This document shows, in pieces, positions 47,044 through 55,204 of a stretch of DNA of 64,000 bases (position 1 is the first letter of the stretch; every line of letters starts with the position of its first letter). The stretch is from an uncultured Chelatococcus sp. GTDB taxonomy: Bacteria; Pseudomonadota; Alphaproteobacteria; Rhizobiales; Beijerinckiaceae. The notes beneath the pieces are model-generated. The model was given only the letters and a program-made list of their open reading frames with translations, was not told where the DNA came from and did not search any database. Location: the NCBI GenBank assembly GCA_937863995.1, contig CALMIK010000078.1:1-64000 (forward strand), written 5' to 3'. A program made the translations under genes and the position numbers.

Positions 47044-48186
47044 ATGAAATACGTCGACCTGGAAGGCCTTCTCGTCGTCTCCGTCGAACAGGCGGTGGCG
47101 GCTCCTTATGTTTCTTCCCGCCTCGCTGAGGCTGGGGCGCGGGTGATCAAGATCGAGCGTCCGGAAGGCGATTTCGCGCGTGGCTACGACAGCCTCGTCC
47201 ACGGCGAGAGCGCCTATTTCGTATGGCTCAATCGCGGCAAGGAATCGGTGTGCCTGGACCTGCGCGACGAGCAGGCGCGGGTGGCGCTGTCCAACATGAT
47301 CGCGCGGGCCGACATCTTCATCCAGAATCTCGCGCCCGGCGCGATCGACCGGCTCGGCTTCGCGCCCGAGAAGCTGAGGGAGGCCGATCCCCGGCTGATC
47401 ACCGTGTCGATATCGGGATACGGGGACGAAGGCCCCTTCCAGTATCTGAAGGCGTATGACCTGCTCGTGCAGGCCGAAAGCGGCCTGTCGTCCATCACCG
47501 GCACGCCGGATGGCATGACGCGGGTCGGCGTTTCGGTGTGCGACATCGCCGCCGGGATGACGGCCTACCAGGCGGTTCTGCAGGCGCTCATCGGCCGCGA
47601 GAGAACCGGCGAGGGACGGCACATCTCGATATCGCTGTTCCACGCGCTGACGGACTGGATGAACGTGCCCTACCTGCAATACGTTTACGGCGGCAAGACG
47701 CTGGGGCGCAACGGCCTGACCCATCCCACGATCGCCCCCTACGGCGCCTATGCCGGCAGCGACGGCAAGGAAGTCCTGTTCTCCATTCAGAACGAGCGCG
47801 AATGGGCCCAGTTCTGCGCCGAGGTGCTGCGCATGCCGGAGATCGCTGCCGACGAGCGCTTCAGCAACAATTCGCGCCGCGTGGCGAACCGGGCCGAGCT
47901 CGACGCCATCATCAATTCCATATTCTCCGGCGTCGTGCGCGACGAACTGGTCCGGCGCCTCGAAGCCGCGCGCATCGCGTTTGGCCGCGTCTCCACCATG
48001 GACGACCTGGCTGTGCATCCGCAGAACCGCTACGTCGACGCCGACACGCCCACGGGGCCGGTGCGCATGCTCGGGCCAGGCGCGCTGGTGAACGGCAACC
48101 TGCCGGTGTTTGGCGCGGTTCCGGCCCTGGGCGAGCATACGGGCGCGGTGCTGGCCGAGTTCGCCGCATCGCCGTCGCAGTCCTAA
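47044..48186 (+). CDS. CaiB/BaiF family CoA-transferase
   Basis: A 380-aa class III CoA-transferase. Characteristic sequences: VVSVEQAVAAPYVSSRLAEA, GARVIKIERPEGDFARGYD (with the family catalytic Asp), WLNRGKESVCLDLR, FIQNLAPGAIDRLGF, and SISGYGDEGPFQYLKAYDLL. It transfers CoA from a donor such as succinyl-CoA to a carboxylic acid. Divergent from the lyase-PrpD-ACAD-hydratase operon, it would activate the dicarboxylate (itaconate, mesaconate or methylsuccinate-like). A copy of the dispersed palindrome follows at 48184, overlapping the stop region. Confidence 0.9.
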   Translation: MKYVDLEGLLVVSVEQAVAAPYVSSRLAEAGARVIKIERPEGDFARGYDSLVHGESAYFVWLNRGKESVCLDLRDEQARVALSNMIARADIFIQNLAPGAIDRLGFAPEKLREADPRLITVSISGYGDEGPFQYLKAYDLLVQAESGLSSITGTPDGMTRVGVSVCDIAAGMTAYQAVLQALIGRERTGEGRHISISLFHALTDWMNVPYLQYVYGGKTLGRNGLTHPTIAPYGAYAGSDGKEVLFSIQNEREWAQFCAEVLRMPEIAADERFSNNSRRVANRAELDAIINSIFSGVVRDELVRRLEAARIAFGRVSTMDDLAVHPQNRYVDADTPTGPVRMLGPGALVNGNLPVFGAVPALGEHTGAVLAEFAASPSQS

Positions 48187-48217
48187 AGCGTTTTCAAGAA
48201 AAGCGGATACCGCTTTG
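48184..48217. repeat. Dispersed palindromic repeat, copy B
   Basis: The reverse complement of 31497-31530 with only a few differences (CAAAGCGGTATCCGCTTT core, then TTGAAA and CGCTTTA). It begins within the stop codon of the CoA-transferase gene, so it may double as mRNA 3' end structure. Confidence 0.65.
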
Positions 48218-48301
48218 CCGAGCCGGCTGACGCCGCAATCGGGCAAAAGCGCCAACGTCCAGACCCTATCCATGATCACTAACAGCCTCTAGAGGCACGC
48301 G

Positions 48302-49045
48302 ATGACCCAGGAGCATTCATCCTACTTCGAGGCTGTCGGGCGGGCGCGGGCGGTCAAGGCCAGCACGTTCGGCGTCCTTTCCGACGCCCTGCGAACGGCG
48401 CAGGCCCGGCGCGTGGTCGATCTCGGTTGTGGCGTCGGCGCGATGGCGGCGAAGCTCGCCGACAACGGTTTCGAGCTGACCGGGGTCGATCCATCCGAGG
48501 CGGTCCTCGAGCAGGCGCGCGCCCGCGCGCCGGGCGTGGACTTTCGCCGGGGCATCGCGGAAAAGCCGCCGACGGATCTGCACGGCTTCGACGCCGCCTA
48601 CTTCCTGAACTCCCTGCATCACGTGCCCGCCGCTCACATGCGCGAAGCGGTGGTCGCTGCGCTCGCGGTCGTGCGCCCCGGCGGCATCGTGGTGGTGGTG
48701 GAGCCGCTCGCCATGGGCAGTTATTTCCGCGTCATGCGGCCGGTCGAGGACGAGACGGCGATCAGGGCGCTCGCCGCGCAGGCCGTCGACGGGCTCATCG
48801 CCGACGGGCTGGTCGAATTGCTCGACTTGCGCCGGTGGGAGCAGGACATCAGTTTCCGCGCGCTCGACGACATGATCACCTCGCTCGTGCGCGTCGATCC
48901 GGCGCGCGAGGCCGCGGTGACGGGCAACGCCGCGCTGCTGGCGAAAGCCTGGCGGGAGAACGTCAGCGTGCGGGAGAACAAGGCCTTCCTCACCCAGCCG
49001 TTCATCGCATGGATACTCGCGAGGCGGCAGTCGCTGCCCGCGTGA
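48302..49045 (+). CDS. Class I SAM-dependent methyltransferase
   Basis: A 247-aa methyltransferase with the SAM-binding motif I VVDLGCGVGAMAAKLAD, acidic loop LTGVDPSEAV, motif IV region FDAAYFLNSLHHVP and post-motif RPGGIVVVVEPLAMG. It is similar in type to UbiE/Methyltransf_11 small-molecule methyltransferases. It follows the CoA-transferase on the same strand and precedes the LysR gene. A role in the dicarboxylate cluster is not obvious: it may methylate a substrate or detoxify an acid as its ester. Substrate unknown. Confidence 0.8.
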   Translation: MTQEHSSYFEAVGRARAVKASTFGVLSDALRTAQARRVVDLGCGVGAMAAKLADNGFELTGVDPSEAVLEQARARAPGVDFRRGIAEKPPTDLHGFDAAYFLNSLHHVPAAHMREAVVAALAVVRPGGIVVVVEPLAMGSYFRVMRPVEDETAIRALAAQAVDGLIADGLVELLDLRRWEQDISFRALDDMITSLVRVDPAREAAVTGNAALLAKAWRENVSVRENKAFLTQPFIAWILARRQSLPA

Positions 49046-49173
49046 GTTACGACACTTCCCGATCCCTCGGTCCACCCTCCGGGCGAGCGGCGCAGCCACG
49101 GGGCCTTGAATAGTGCCGTGGCGCGATCTATCGATTATTTATATGTCTGGAGGCTGAAATATAAGGAAGTGCG

Positions 49174-50130
49174 ATGGATATCCGCCAGCTTCGCTATTTC
49201 GTGGCCATCGCGGAGCAGGGGTCGTTCTCACGCGCTGCGGCGCTGCTGCACATCGCGCAACCGGCATTGTCGCTGCATGTGCGCAACATGGAAGCGGATC
49301 TCGGCACGTCTCTGCTGTTTCGCAGCCCGAAGGGAGTGGTGCCGACGGAAGCCGGTGAAATCCTGCTGCGCAACGCCAGGGTCATTCTCGACCAGCTTGC
49401 CATCACCGAGGAAGAAATACGCGGCCATGACAACGACCCGGGCGGCGAGGTGCGTCTGGGCCTGCCCGGCACCATCAGCCAGATTCTCGCGGTGCCGCTG
49501 ATCACGGCGGCGCGCATGCGTTATCCGCGTGTGAAGCTGAGGATCGCGGAGGCCATGAGCGGCTTCGTGCTGGAGTGGATGCGCGACGCGCGCATCGATC
49601 TCGCGGTGCTCTATCGCGATGTGACCGACAGCGGAATCGCGACGGTGAGAATTCTGGAGGAGGAGCTTTCCTTCTTCGGTCCGGACCAGCCGCTGGCGGA
49701 TGTCGATCTGCCCGCGGAGGGGACGCCGGTGAGTTATGCGAGCATCGCGCAGACGCCGCTTATCCTGCCCGGCGAGGCGCACGGCCTGCGGGAGCTGCTC
49801 GAACGCCAGGCGCTGGCTTCCGGCATCGAGCTGAACACGGTCATCGATGTCGATTCGTATTCCAACATCAAGGAACTGGTCAGCTCGCGTTTCGGCTACT
49901 CGATTTTGCCCCTCAACGCGATTGCGCGCGAGGTTGCGGCCGGGAAGCTGAAAAGCTGGCCCATCACGCGCCCCACGATCCAGCGCTCGATCCATCTCGC
50001 CCACGCGGTCGGGCGTCCGATGACCAACGCCGTGGCGGCCATCGAGGCGCTGGCGCGCGAGGTGCTGCGCGATCTGGCGCGCACCGGGCGATGGGTGGGA
50101 GCGAAGATACTCCCGGTCGAGACGGAGTAG
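49174..50130 (+). CDS. LysR-family transcriptional regulator
   Basis: A 318-aa LysR-type regulator. The N-terminal HTH (MDIRQLRYFVAIAEQGSFSR, AAALLHIAQPALSLHVRNME) is followed by the effector domain (VRLGLPGTISQILAVPLI). It resembles the CbbR/Nac-type subgroup with a GLPGT start of the effector domain. It stands between the CaiB/methyltransferase genes and the Liv transporter operon, all plus strand, and is the natural candidate regulator of the dicarboxylate cluster. Confidence 0.88.
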   Translation: MDIRQLRYFVAIAEQGSFSRAAALLHIAQPALSLHVRNMEADLGTSLLFRSPKGVVPTEAGEILLRNARVILDQLAITEEEIRGHDNDPGGEVRLGLPGTISQILAVPLITAARMRYPRVKLRIAEAMSGFVLEWMRDARIDLAVLYRDVTDSGIATVRILEEELSFFGPDQPLADVDLPAEGTPVSYASIAQTPLILPGEAHGLRELLERQALASGIELNTVIDVDSYSNIKELVSSRFGYSILPLNAIAREVAAGKLKSWPITRPTIQRSIHLAHAVGRPMTNAVAAIEALAREVLRDLARTGRWVGAKILPVETE

Positions 50131-50284
50131 CCCTCCCGTTTCCGGGAGATTTCCCGGCTGTCGCAATTTCCCTGCCGTCCCGTCGCCTGCCCGCTCCCGC
50201 GGCGGGCCCCGACGCATTTCCGGGTGCCATAAGCGCATGTCGGGAGGCGGGGCGTTTGTTAGAATGTTTTTCTATAGTGGCAAG

Positions 50285-50300
50285 CAAATTAATCAATTTG
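50285..50300. promoter_or_regulatory. Palindrome upstream of the Liv-type operon
   Basis: A perfect inverted repeat CAAATT-AATC-AATTTG, 89 bp before the binding-protein ATG in an otherwise AT-rich promoter region. Its symmetric AT-rich arms resemble an operator. Confidence 0.45.
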
Positions 50301-50388
50301 AATCGGGCTGTCGTCCTCATCACAATAATTTTCAGCTTTCAAGGAGTTCCTTGCGAGCCACGAGTAAGAATAAATCCGGGAGGAAAAT

Positions 50389-51732
50389 ATGGATTTGATG
50401 AAGCCTCTCCTCGGGGCTGCGCGCGGATCTTTGTCCAAAGCGCTTGCGTTCGCCGTGGCGGCAACTCTATCCACCGCAACGTTGTCGACTGCAGCTCTTG
50501 CGGCTGAAAAGCCGGCAGAATTCCAGATCGGCATCACGACGTATTCGTCCGGTTCGGCGTCGGTGTTCGGGGTTCCCGCGCGCGACGCGGCCGTTCTGCT
50601 TGCCGAGCAGCTCAACGCGCGTGGCGGCATCGGTGGCGTGCCGGTCAAGCTGCACTTCATCGACGAGGGCGCGGGCCTGGAAACCCTGATGACGGAATAT
50701 CGTCGCCTTGTCGAGGATGTGGGCGTCGATATCATGTTCGGCTCGATTTCGTCCGGCATCTGCAACAAGGTCGCGCCGCTCGCCGAGGATCTTGAGGTCA
50801 TCAATTTCATGTGGGATTGCGGCACCCAGCGCATTCTCGAAGATGACAAGTACAAGTTCGTATTCCGCACCCAGGCGAACGCAACGCCAGAGGTGCTTGC
50901 CCCGCTGGCCTATCTGCTGAAGCACAATCCCGATTTCAAGACCATCGCGGTGGTCAACCAGGACTACGCGTGGGGCCGCGACAGCTGGGAGATCTTCTCA
51001 ACGGCGCTGAAGACGCAGCGTCCCGACGTGGAAATCGTCGCCGAGCTGTTCCCCGCCTTCGGCGCCGCCGACTTCTCGACCGAGGTTTCGCGCCTGCTGG
51101 CGCTGAAGCCCGATGTCATCCTGTCGACCTCCTGGGGCGGTGATCTCGACACGTTCGTGCGCCAGGCCCGGCAGCGCGGGCTTTTCGAGCAGTCGAAGTT
51201 CCTGCTGGCGCTGGCGGAATCATCGCTGCAGCGGTTGGGCGACGACCTGCCCGAAGGCGTCATCGTCGCTGCGCGCGGGGACCACTACTTCCTTCACCCC
51301 GAAGTGCGCGACAACAACGATTTCAAGGCGTTCAACGAGGCGTTCAAGTCGAAGACGGGGCAATACCCGATCTACTCGGTCTATCACATGGTGCAGGCGT
51401 TCGCGGCCCTGGAGGCCGTCTATGCAAAGGCGATCGCGGCGAACGGCGGCGCGTGGCCCGACAAGGAGCAGGTCGCCGGGGCCATGGTGGGGCTGGAGTT
51501 CAAGGGTTTCGGCCGGCCGCTGACCATCCGCGAGGACGGGCAGGCGGTTGAGGCGCAGCTTGTCGGCACCACGCTGAAGGCCGAAGGCTATCCGTTCAAG
51601 GTCATCGACAAGATGGAGATCTACGACGGCGCCGGGCTGACCGCTCCGGTTGGCGAAAACTCCATCGCCTGGATCAAGTCCTTCGCCGCCGGCCGGTTGA
51701 AGATTGACGGCGCTGCTTATGACCATAAGTAA
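50389..51732 (+). CDS. Liv-type ABC transporter substrate-binding protein
   Basis: A 447-aa periplasmic binding protein of the branched-chain amino acid/aromatic acid type (Peripla_BP_6). The signal peptide covers about residues 1-39 (KALAFAVAATLSTAT, cleavage after ALA), followed by FQIGITTYSSGSASVFG and AEQLNARGGIGGVPVKL. The ATG at 50389 follows CGGGAGGAAAAT. It heads an operon with permeases LivH and LivM, ATPases LivG and LivF, then dehydrogenases. HAAT transporters next to CoA-dependent acid degradation genes often import dicarboxylates or aromatic acids, so a C5 acid or its precursor is a fair guess. Confidence 0.9.
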   Translation: MDLMKPLLGAARGSLSKALAFAVAATLSTATLSTAALAAEKPAEFQIGITTYSSGSASVFGVPARDAAVLLAEQLNARGGIGGVPVKLHFIDEGAGLETLMTEYRRLVEDVGVDIMFGSISSGICNKVAPLAEDLEVINFMWDCGTQRILEDDKYKFVFRTQANATPEVLAPLAYLLKHNPDFKTIAVVNQDYAWGRDSWEIFSTALKTQRPDVEIVAELFPAFGAADFSTEVSRLLALKPDVILSTSWGGDLDTFVRQARQRGLFEQSKFLLALAESSLQRLGDDLPEGVIVAARGDHYFLHPEVRDNNDFKAFNEAFKSKTGQYPIYSVYHMVQAFAALEAVYAKAIAANGGAWPDKEQVAGAMVGLEFKGFGRPLTIREDGQAVEAQLVGTTLKAEGYPFKVIDKMEIYDGAGLTAPVGENSIAWIKSFAAGRLKIDGAAYDHK

Positions 51733-51742
51733 ACGCCGGTCT

Positions 51743-51770
51743 CCGGCGCAGGCCTCCGGGCCCGCGCCGG
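51743..51770 (+). other. GC-rich hairpin between binding protein and LivH genes
   Basis: Stem CCGGCGC (51743-51749) / GCGCCGG (51764-51770), 11 bp after the binding-protein stop, with no T-run. It probably stabilises the upstream message and lets a fraction of transcripts continue. Confidence 0.45.
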
Positions 51771-51879
51771 GAGCCGGTCCCGCGCGGAGGCTGCGAGCCT
51801 TGGCCGCACGGCGCTTTCCGTCTCGAGAACTGGTGCAAGCCCGGCCGCAGCCGGACCACAGCACGCGGAAATCTTACCC

Positions 51880-52785
51880 ATGACCATGAATTTTGCCGTC
51901 CTGGCGCTCCTCGACGGAGTGGCCTACGCGTCGTTGTTGTTCCTCGTCGCCGTCGGACTCACCCTGATTTTCGGCGTTCTGGGCATTCTCAATATCGCTC
52001 ATGGCAGCCTTTACGCCATCGGCGCGTATGTCGCGGCCACCCTCGGCCAGTGGCTCGTCGCCAACGGCTACAATCCGTGGCTGACGTTTCCGGCCCTCAT
52101 CGCCGCGTCCGTGTTCGTCGGCGTGGTGCTGGGCGGCATTCTGGAGAAGGTTCTGCTGCAGCGGATATACAGCAAGGACCCCGTGCTTCAGCTGCTCGTG
52201 ACCTTCGCGGTCTTCATGATCCTCGAAAACTGCCAGCGCATGATCTGGGGCGTGCAGCCGTATTACATGTCGACGCCGCTGACGCTGCTGGGCAACGTCT
52301 CCTTCCTCGGCATCACCTACACGGCGTATCAGGTGCTCTTCATTCCGGTGGCGGCGATCACAGTTCTGTTCTCGTTGCGCTACTTTCTGCGCCACACGGT
52401 CATGGGCTCGCAGATCCTGGCGGTGACAGAGGACCGCGAGGCCGCGACGGCCATCGGCATCAATGCGACGCGCATCTATCTGGTGACGTTCGTGCTGGGC
52501 GCGAGTTTCGCGGCGCTCGGCGGCGCGCTGGTCACGCCGACGACATCACTCGTGACGGGCATGGGCGCCAACATGATCGTGCTGTCCTTCGCCGTCGCCG
52601 CCACCGCGGGGCTCGGCCAGATCGAGGGCGCGGCGATTGCTGCGCTGATGATCGGCATCGGCCGCGCTTTCGCCGTTCACATCAGCCCCGAGCTCGAGGT
52701 CATCACGCCCTATCTCATCATGGTGCTCGTCCTCCTGGTCAAGCCCAACGGCCTGTTCGGCAAAGTTACCGTGAGGAAAATCTGA
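51880..52785 (+). CDS. Liv-type ABC transporter permease LivH
   Basis: A 301-aa inner-membrane permease of the LivH group: GLTLIFGVLGILNIAHGSLY is the family signature, with VFMILENCQRMIWG and a C-terminal LIMVLVLLVKPNGLFG. It overlaps the next permease gene by one base (TGATG). It forms the channel with LivM for the substrate bound by the upstream protein. Confidence 0.93.
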   Translation: MTMNFAVLALLDGVAYASLLFLVAVGLTLIFGVLGILNIAHGSLYAIGAYVAATLGQWLVANGYNPWLTFPALIAASVFVGVVLGGILEKVLLQRIYSKDPVLQLLVTFAVFMILENCQRMIWGVQPYYMSTPLTLLGNVSFLGITYTAYQVLFIPVAAITVLFSLRYFLRHTVMGSQILAVTEDREAATAIGINATRIYLVTFVLGASFAALGGALVTPTTSLVTGMGANMIVLSFAVAATAGLGQIEGAAIAALMIGIGRAFAVHISPELEVITPYLIMVLVLLVKPNGLFGKVTVRKI

Positions 52786-53768
52786 TGAAAAAGGGTTTCG
52801 CTGCTTTCTTCATCGTCATCCTCGTGCTGGCGCTGGTGCCGTTCACCATCGGTAACTCCACGACGTTCGTCTCGATGGTGCTGGCCAAGGGCCTCGCTGT
52901 CCTGGGCATCCTCATCCTGATGCGCGCCGACCAGGTCTCTTTCGGCCATGCGATGTTCTTCGCCATCGGAGCCTACACGGCCGCGTTCCTCAGCACCCAC
53001 TATCGCGGCGTCGACCTCACGGTGATGATCGCGGCCGCGATCGTGGTTTCCACGCTGGCCGGGGCGCTCGTCGGCGCCTTCGTCACGCGCTACCGCGGCA
53101 TCTTCTTCGGCATGATCAACCTCGCTTTTTCGATGGTGTTCTACTCCATTCTCGAAAAGGCGTTCCACATCACCGGCGGCTCCGACGGCATGCGCATTCG
53201 CCGTCCGACGCTGTTCGGCATGGAGTTCAGGCGCGCCGAGTTCGACCTGCTGATCTACTACGTGATCGTGGGGCTGGCTGCGGTGTGCTGCTATCTGGTG
53301 TGGCGCTACCTGCGCTCTCCGATGGGCCAGGCGCTGCGCGCGGTGAAGAGCAACGAGACGCGCCTCGAATACATCGGTCTTTCCGCGAAGGGCGTGCTTC
53401 TGGCCGGCTACATCGCCTCTGCCGCGCTGTGCGGGTTGGGCGGCGTGCTCATGGGGATCGTGCAGGGTCTCGCCACGCCGGAACATGCCTTCTGGACGCG
53501 GTCGTCGGAACTCATTTTCATCGCCGTGCTGGGCGGGGCCGGGCATGTCGCCGGGGCTTTCGCCGGCACGCTGATCTTCGAGCTGGTGCGCACGTTCGCG
53601 GCTGCCCTGCTGAACGACAGCTGGCAGCTCATCCTGGGCGTGACGCTCATCCTCATCATCCTCTGGGCGCCGGGTGGTCTTGTCGAGCTCTCGAAGCGGC
53701 TGTTCGGCAGGCGGCGCGTCCATGAGGGCAAGGTTGCAACTTCCGTTTCCGTCGAGGCAGGCCGATGA
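52785..53768 (+). CDS. Liv-type ABC transporter permease LivM
   Basis: A 327-aa permease. MKKGFAAFFIVILVLALV begins at the ATG overlapping the LivH stop. QVSFGHAMFFAIGAYTAAFL, TRYRGIFFGMINLAFSMVFY and GHVAGAFAGTLIFELVRTFA are typical LivM sequences. A longer reading frame upstream overlaps livH and is not coding. It overlaps the LivG gene by 4 bp (ATGA). Confidence 0.92.
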   Translation: MKKGFAAFFIVILVLALVPFTIGNSTTFVSMVLAKGLAVLGILILMRADQVSFGHAMFFAIGAYTAAFLSTHYRGVDLTVMIAAAIVVSTLAGALVGAFVTRYRGIFFGMINLAFSMVFYSILEKAFHITGGSDGMRIRRPTLFGMEFRRAEFDLLIYYVIVGLAAVCCYLVWRYLRSPMGQALRAVKSNETRLEYIGLSAKGVLLAGYIASAALCGLGGVLMGIVQGLATPEHAFWTRSSELIFIAVLGGAGHVAGAFAGTLIFELVRTFAAALLNDSWQLILGVTLILIILWAPGGLVELSKRLFGRRRVHEGKVATSVSVEAGR

Positions 53769-54523
53769 CCGATCACACGCAATCCCCGCTGCTGCTGAGG
53801 GCGGAAGGCCTGAAGCTGCGCTTCGGCGGAATCATCGCGGCTGACGGCATCAACCTGTCGCTGCATGAGGGCGAGCACCTGGCGATCATCGGCCCGAACG
53901 GGGCCGGCAAGACCACGTTTCTCAACATCTGCACCGGCTACCTGCGTCCGCAGGCCGGCTCCGTCGCCTTCGAGGGGCGCGAGATCACGGCCCGACCGCC
54001 GCGCGACATCACGCGTCTGGGCATCGCGCGCGCCTTCCAGATCCCCCAGCTCTTCGTGGAACACACGGTGCTGGAGAACATGCTGCTCGCGGCGGCGGTG
54101 CGGGAGCGGCACTGGAACCCGCTGCGCGCGCTCGGCGCCATACCGCAGCGGCGCGAGATGGAGGATCTTCTCGACCTCGTCGGCTGCGCGGATGTGCGCG
54201 ACCGGGCGGCGAGCGAGTTGCCCGAGGGCAAGCGCAAGCTCGTGGACATTGCCATCGCGCTCGCGCTCAAGCCGCGCGTGATGCTGATGGACGAGCCGAC
54301 CTCCGGCGTCGCCTCCGCCGACAAGTTCGAGGTGATGGAGACGCTGGTGAACGCGCTGCGCCGGGCCGGGGTGAGCTCCGTCTTCGTCGAGCACGACATG
54401 GAGATGGTGTCGCGCTACGCCACGCGCGTCGCGGTGTGGGCGCAAGGCATCATCCAGATGACGGGCAAGCCCGATGTCGTGCTCAACGATGCCGATGTCA
54501 TCCGCAACGTTATCGGAGGCTAA
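53765..54523 (+). CDS. Liv-type ABC transporter ATP-binding protein LivG
   Basis: A 252-aa ATPase: Walker A GPNGAGKTT, Q-loop region FQIPQLFVEHTVLENM, Walker B VMLMDEPTSG and H-loop VFVEHDMEM. The usual LSGGQ signature reads LPEGKRK, a substitution seen in several LivG-like proteins (LSYGEQ type). It overlaps LivM by 4 bp. Confidence 0.92.
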   Translation: MTDHTQSPLLLRAEGLKLRFGGIIAADGINLSLHEGEHLAIIGPNGAGKTTFLNICTGYLRPQAGSVAFEGREITARPPRDITRLGIARAFQIPQLFVEHTVLENMLLAAAVRERHWNPLRALGAIPQRREMEDLLDLVGCADVRDRAASELPEGKRKLVDIAIALALKPRVMLMDEPTSGVASADKFEVMETLVNALRRAGVSSVFVEHDMEMVSRYATRVAVWAQGIIQMTGKPDVVLNDADVIRNVIGG

Positions 54524-54526
54524 TCG

Positions 54527-55204
54527 ATGCTGACCTTCAGGCAAGTCCATGCCTCGATCGGGAATGTTCCGATCCTGCGCGACATCAGCTTCACCATCCT
54601 GCCGGCCGAGTCGGTCGCGCTCGTCGGCCGCAACGGCGCCGGCAAGACGACGCTGCTGCGCACCCTCATGGGCTTCACGCAGGCCAAGGGCCAGATAAGC
54701 TTCGAGGGGCAGGACCTTTCCCGCGTCGCGCCGTTCCGCCGCCCGGCGCTCGGCATCGGCTACGCGCCCGAGGACAGGCGGCTGTTCTCGCGCTTCACCA
54801 TCACCGAGAACATCCTGCTTCCGGCGCAGGTCGCCGGTCTGGATACGGCGGAGACGAAGCGGCGCCTCGATCGCATCTTTCTCGTCATGCCGGAACTGGA
54901 GAAGCTGGGACCTCGCCCGGCCGGCTCCGTTTCCGGCGGGCAGGGCAAGATGGTCGCCCTCGGGCGGGCGCTGATGCTCTCCACCAAGCTCCTGCTGCTC
55001 GACGAGCCGTTCCAGGGCCTCGCGCCCGTGCTGGCCCATCGCTACGCCGAAGCTCTTGGCAAGCTGCGGGAGATCGATCCCTCGCTGGCCATCATCATCA
55101 CCGAGTCGAACCCGCATCTGCTGGACAGCTTCGCATCGCGCACCATCACGGTGGAACGCGGACAGATCGATAGCGACGTCGTTCTTGAAAGGAAAGTTGC
55201 ATGA
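54527..55204 (+). CDS. Liv-type ABC transporter ATP-binding protein LivF
   Basis: A 225-aa ATPase: Walker A GRNGAGKTT, GYAPEDRRLFSRFTITEN, signature VSGGQGKMVALGRAL and Walker B LLLLDEPFQGLAP. It follows LivG by 3 bp and overlaps the aldehyde dehydrogenase gene by 4 bp, showing that transporter and enzymes are one operon. Confidence 0.92.
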   Translation: MLTFRQVHASIGNVPILRDISFTILPAESVALVGRNGAGKTTLLRTLMGFTQAKGQISFEGQDLSRVAPFRRPALGIGYAPEDRRLFSRFTITENILLPAQVAGLDTAETKRRLDRIFLVMPELEKLGPRPAGSVSGGQGKMVALGRALMLSTKLLLLDEPFQGLAPVLAHRYAEALGKLREIDPSLAIIITESNPHLLDSFASRTITVERGQIDSDVVLERKVA

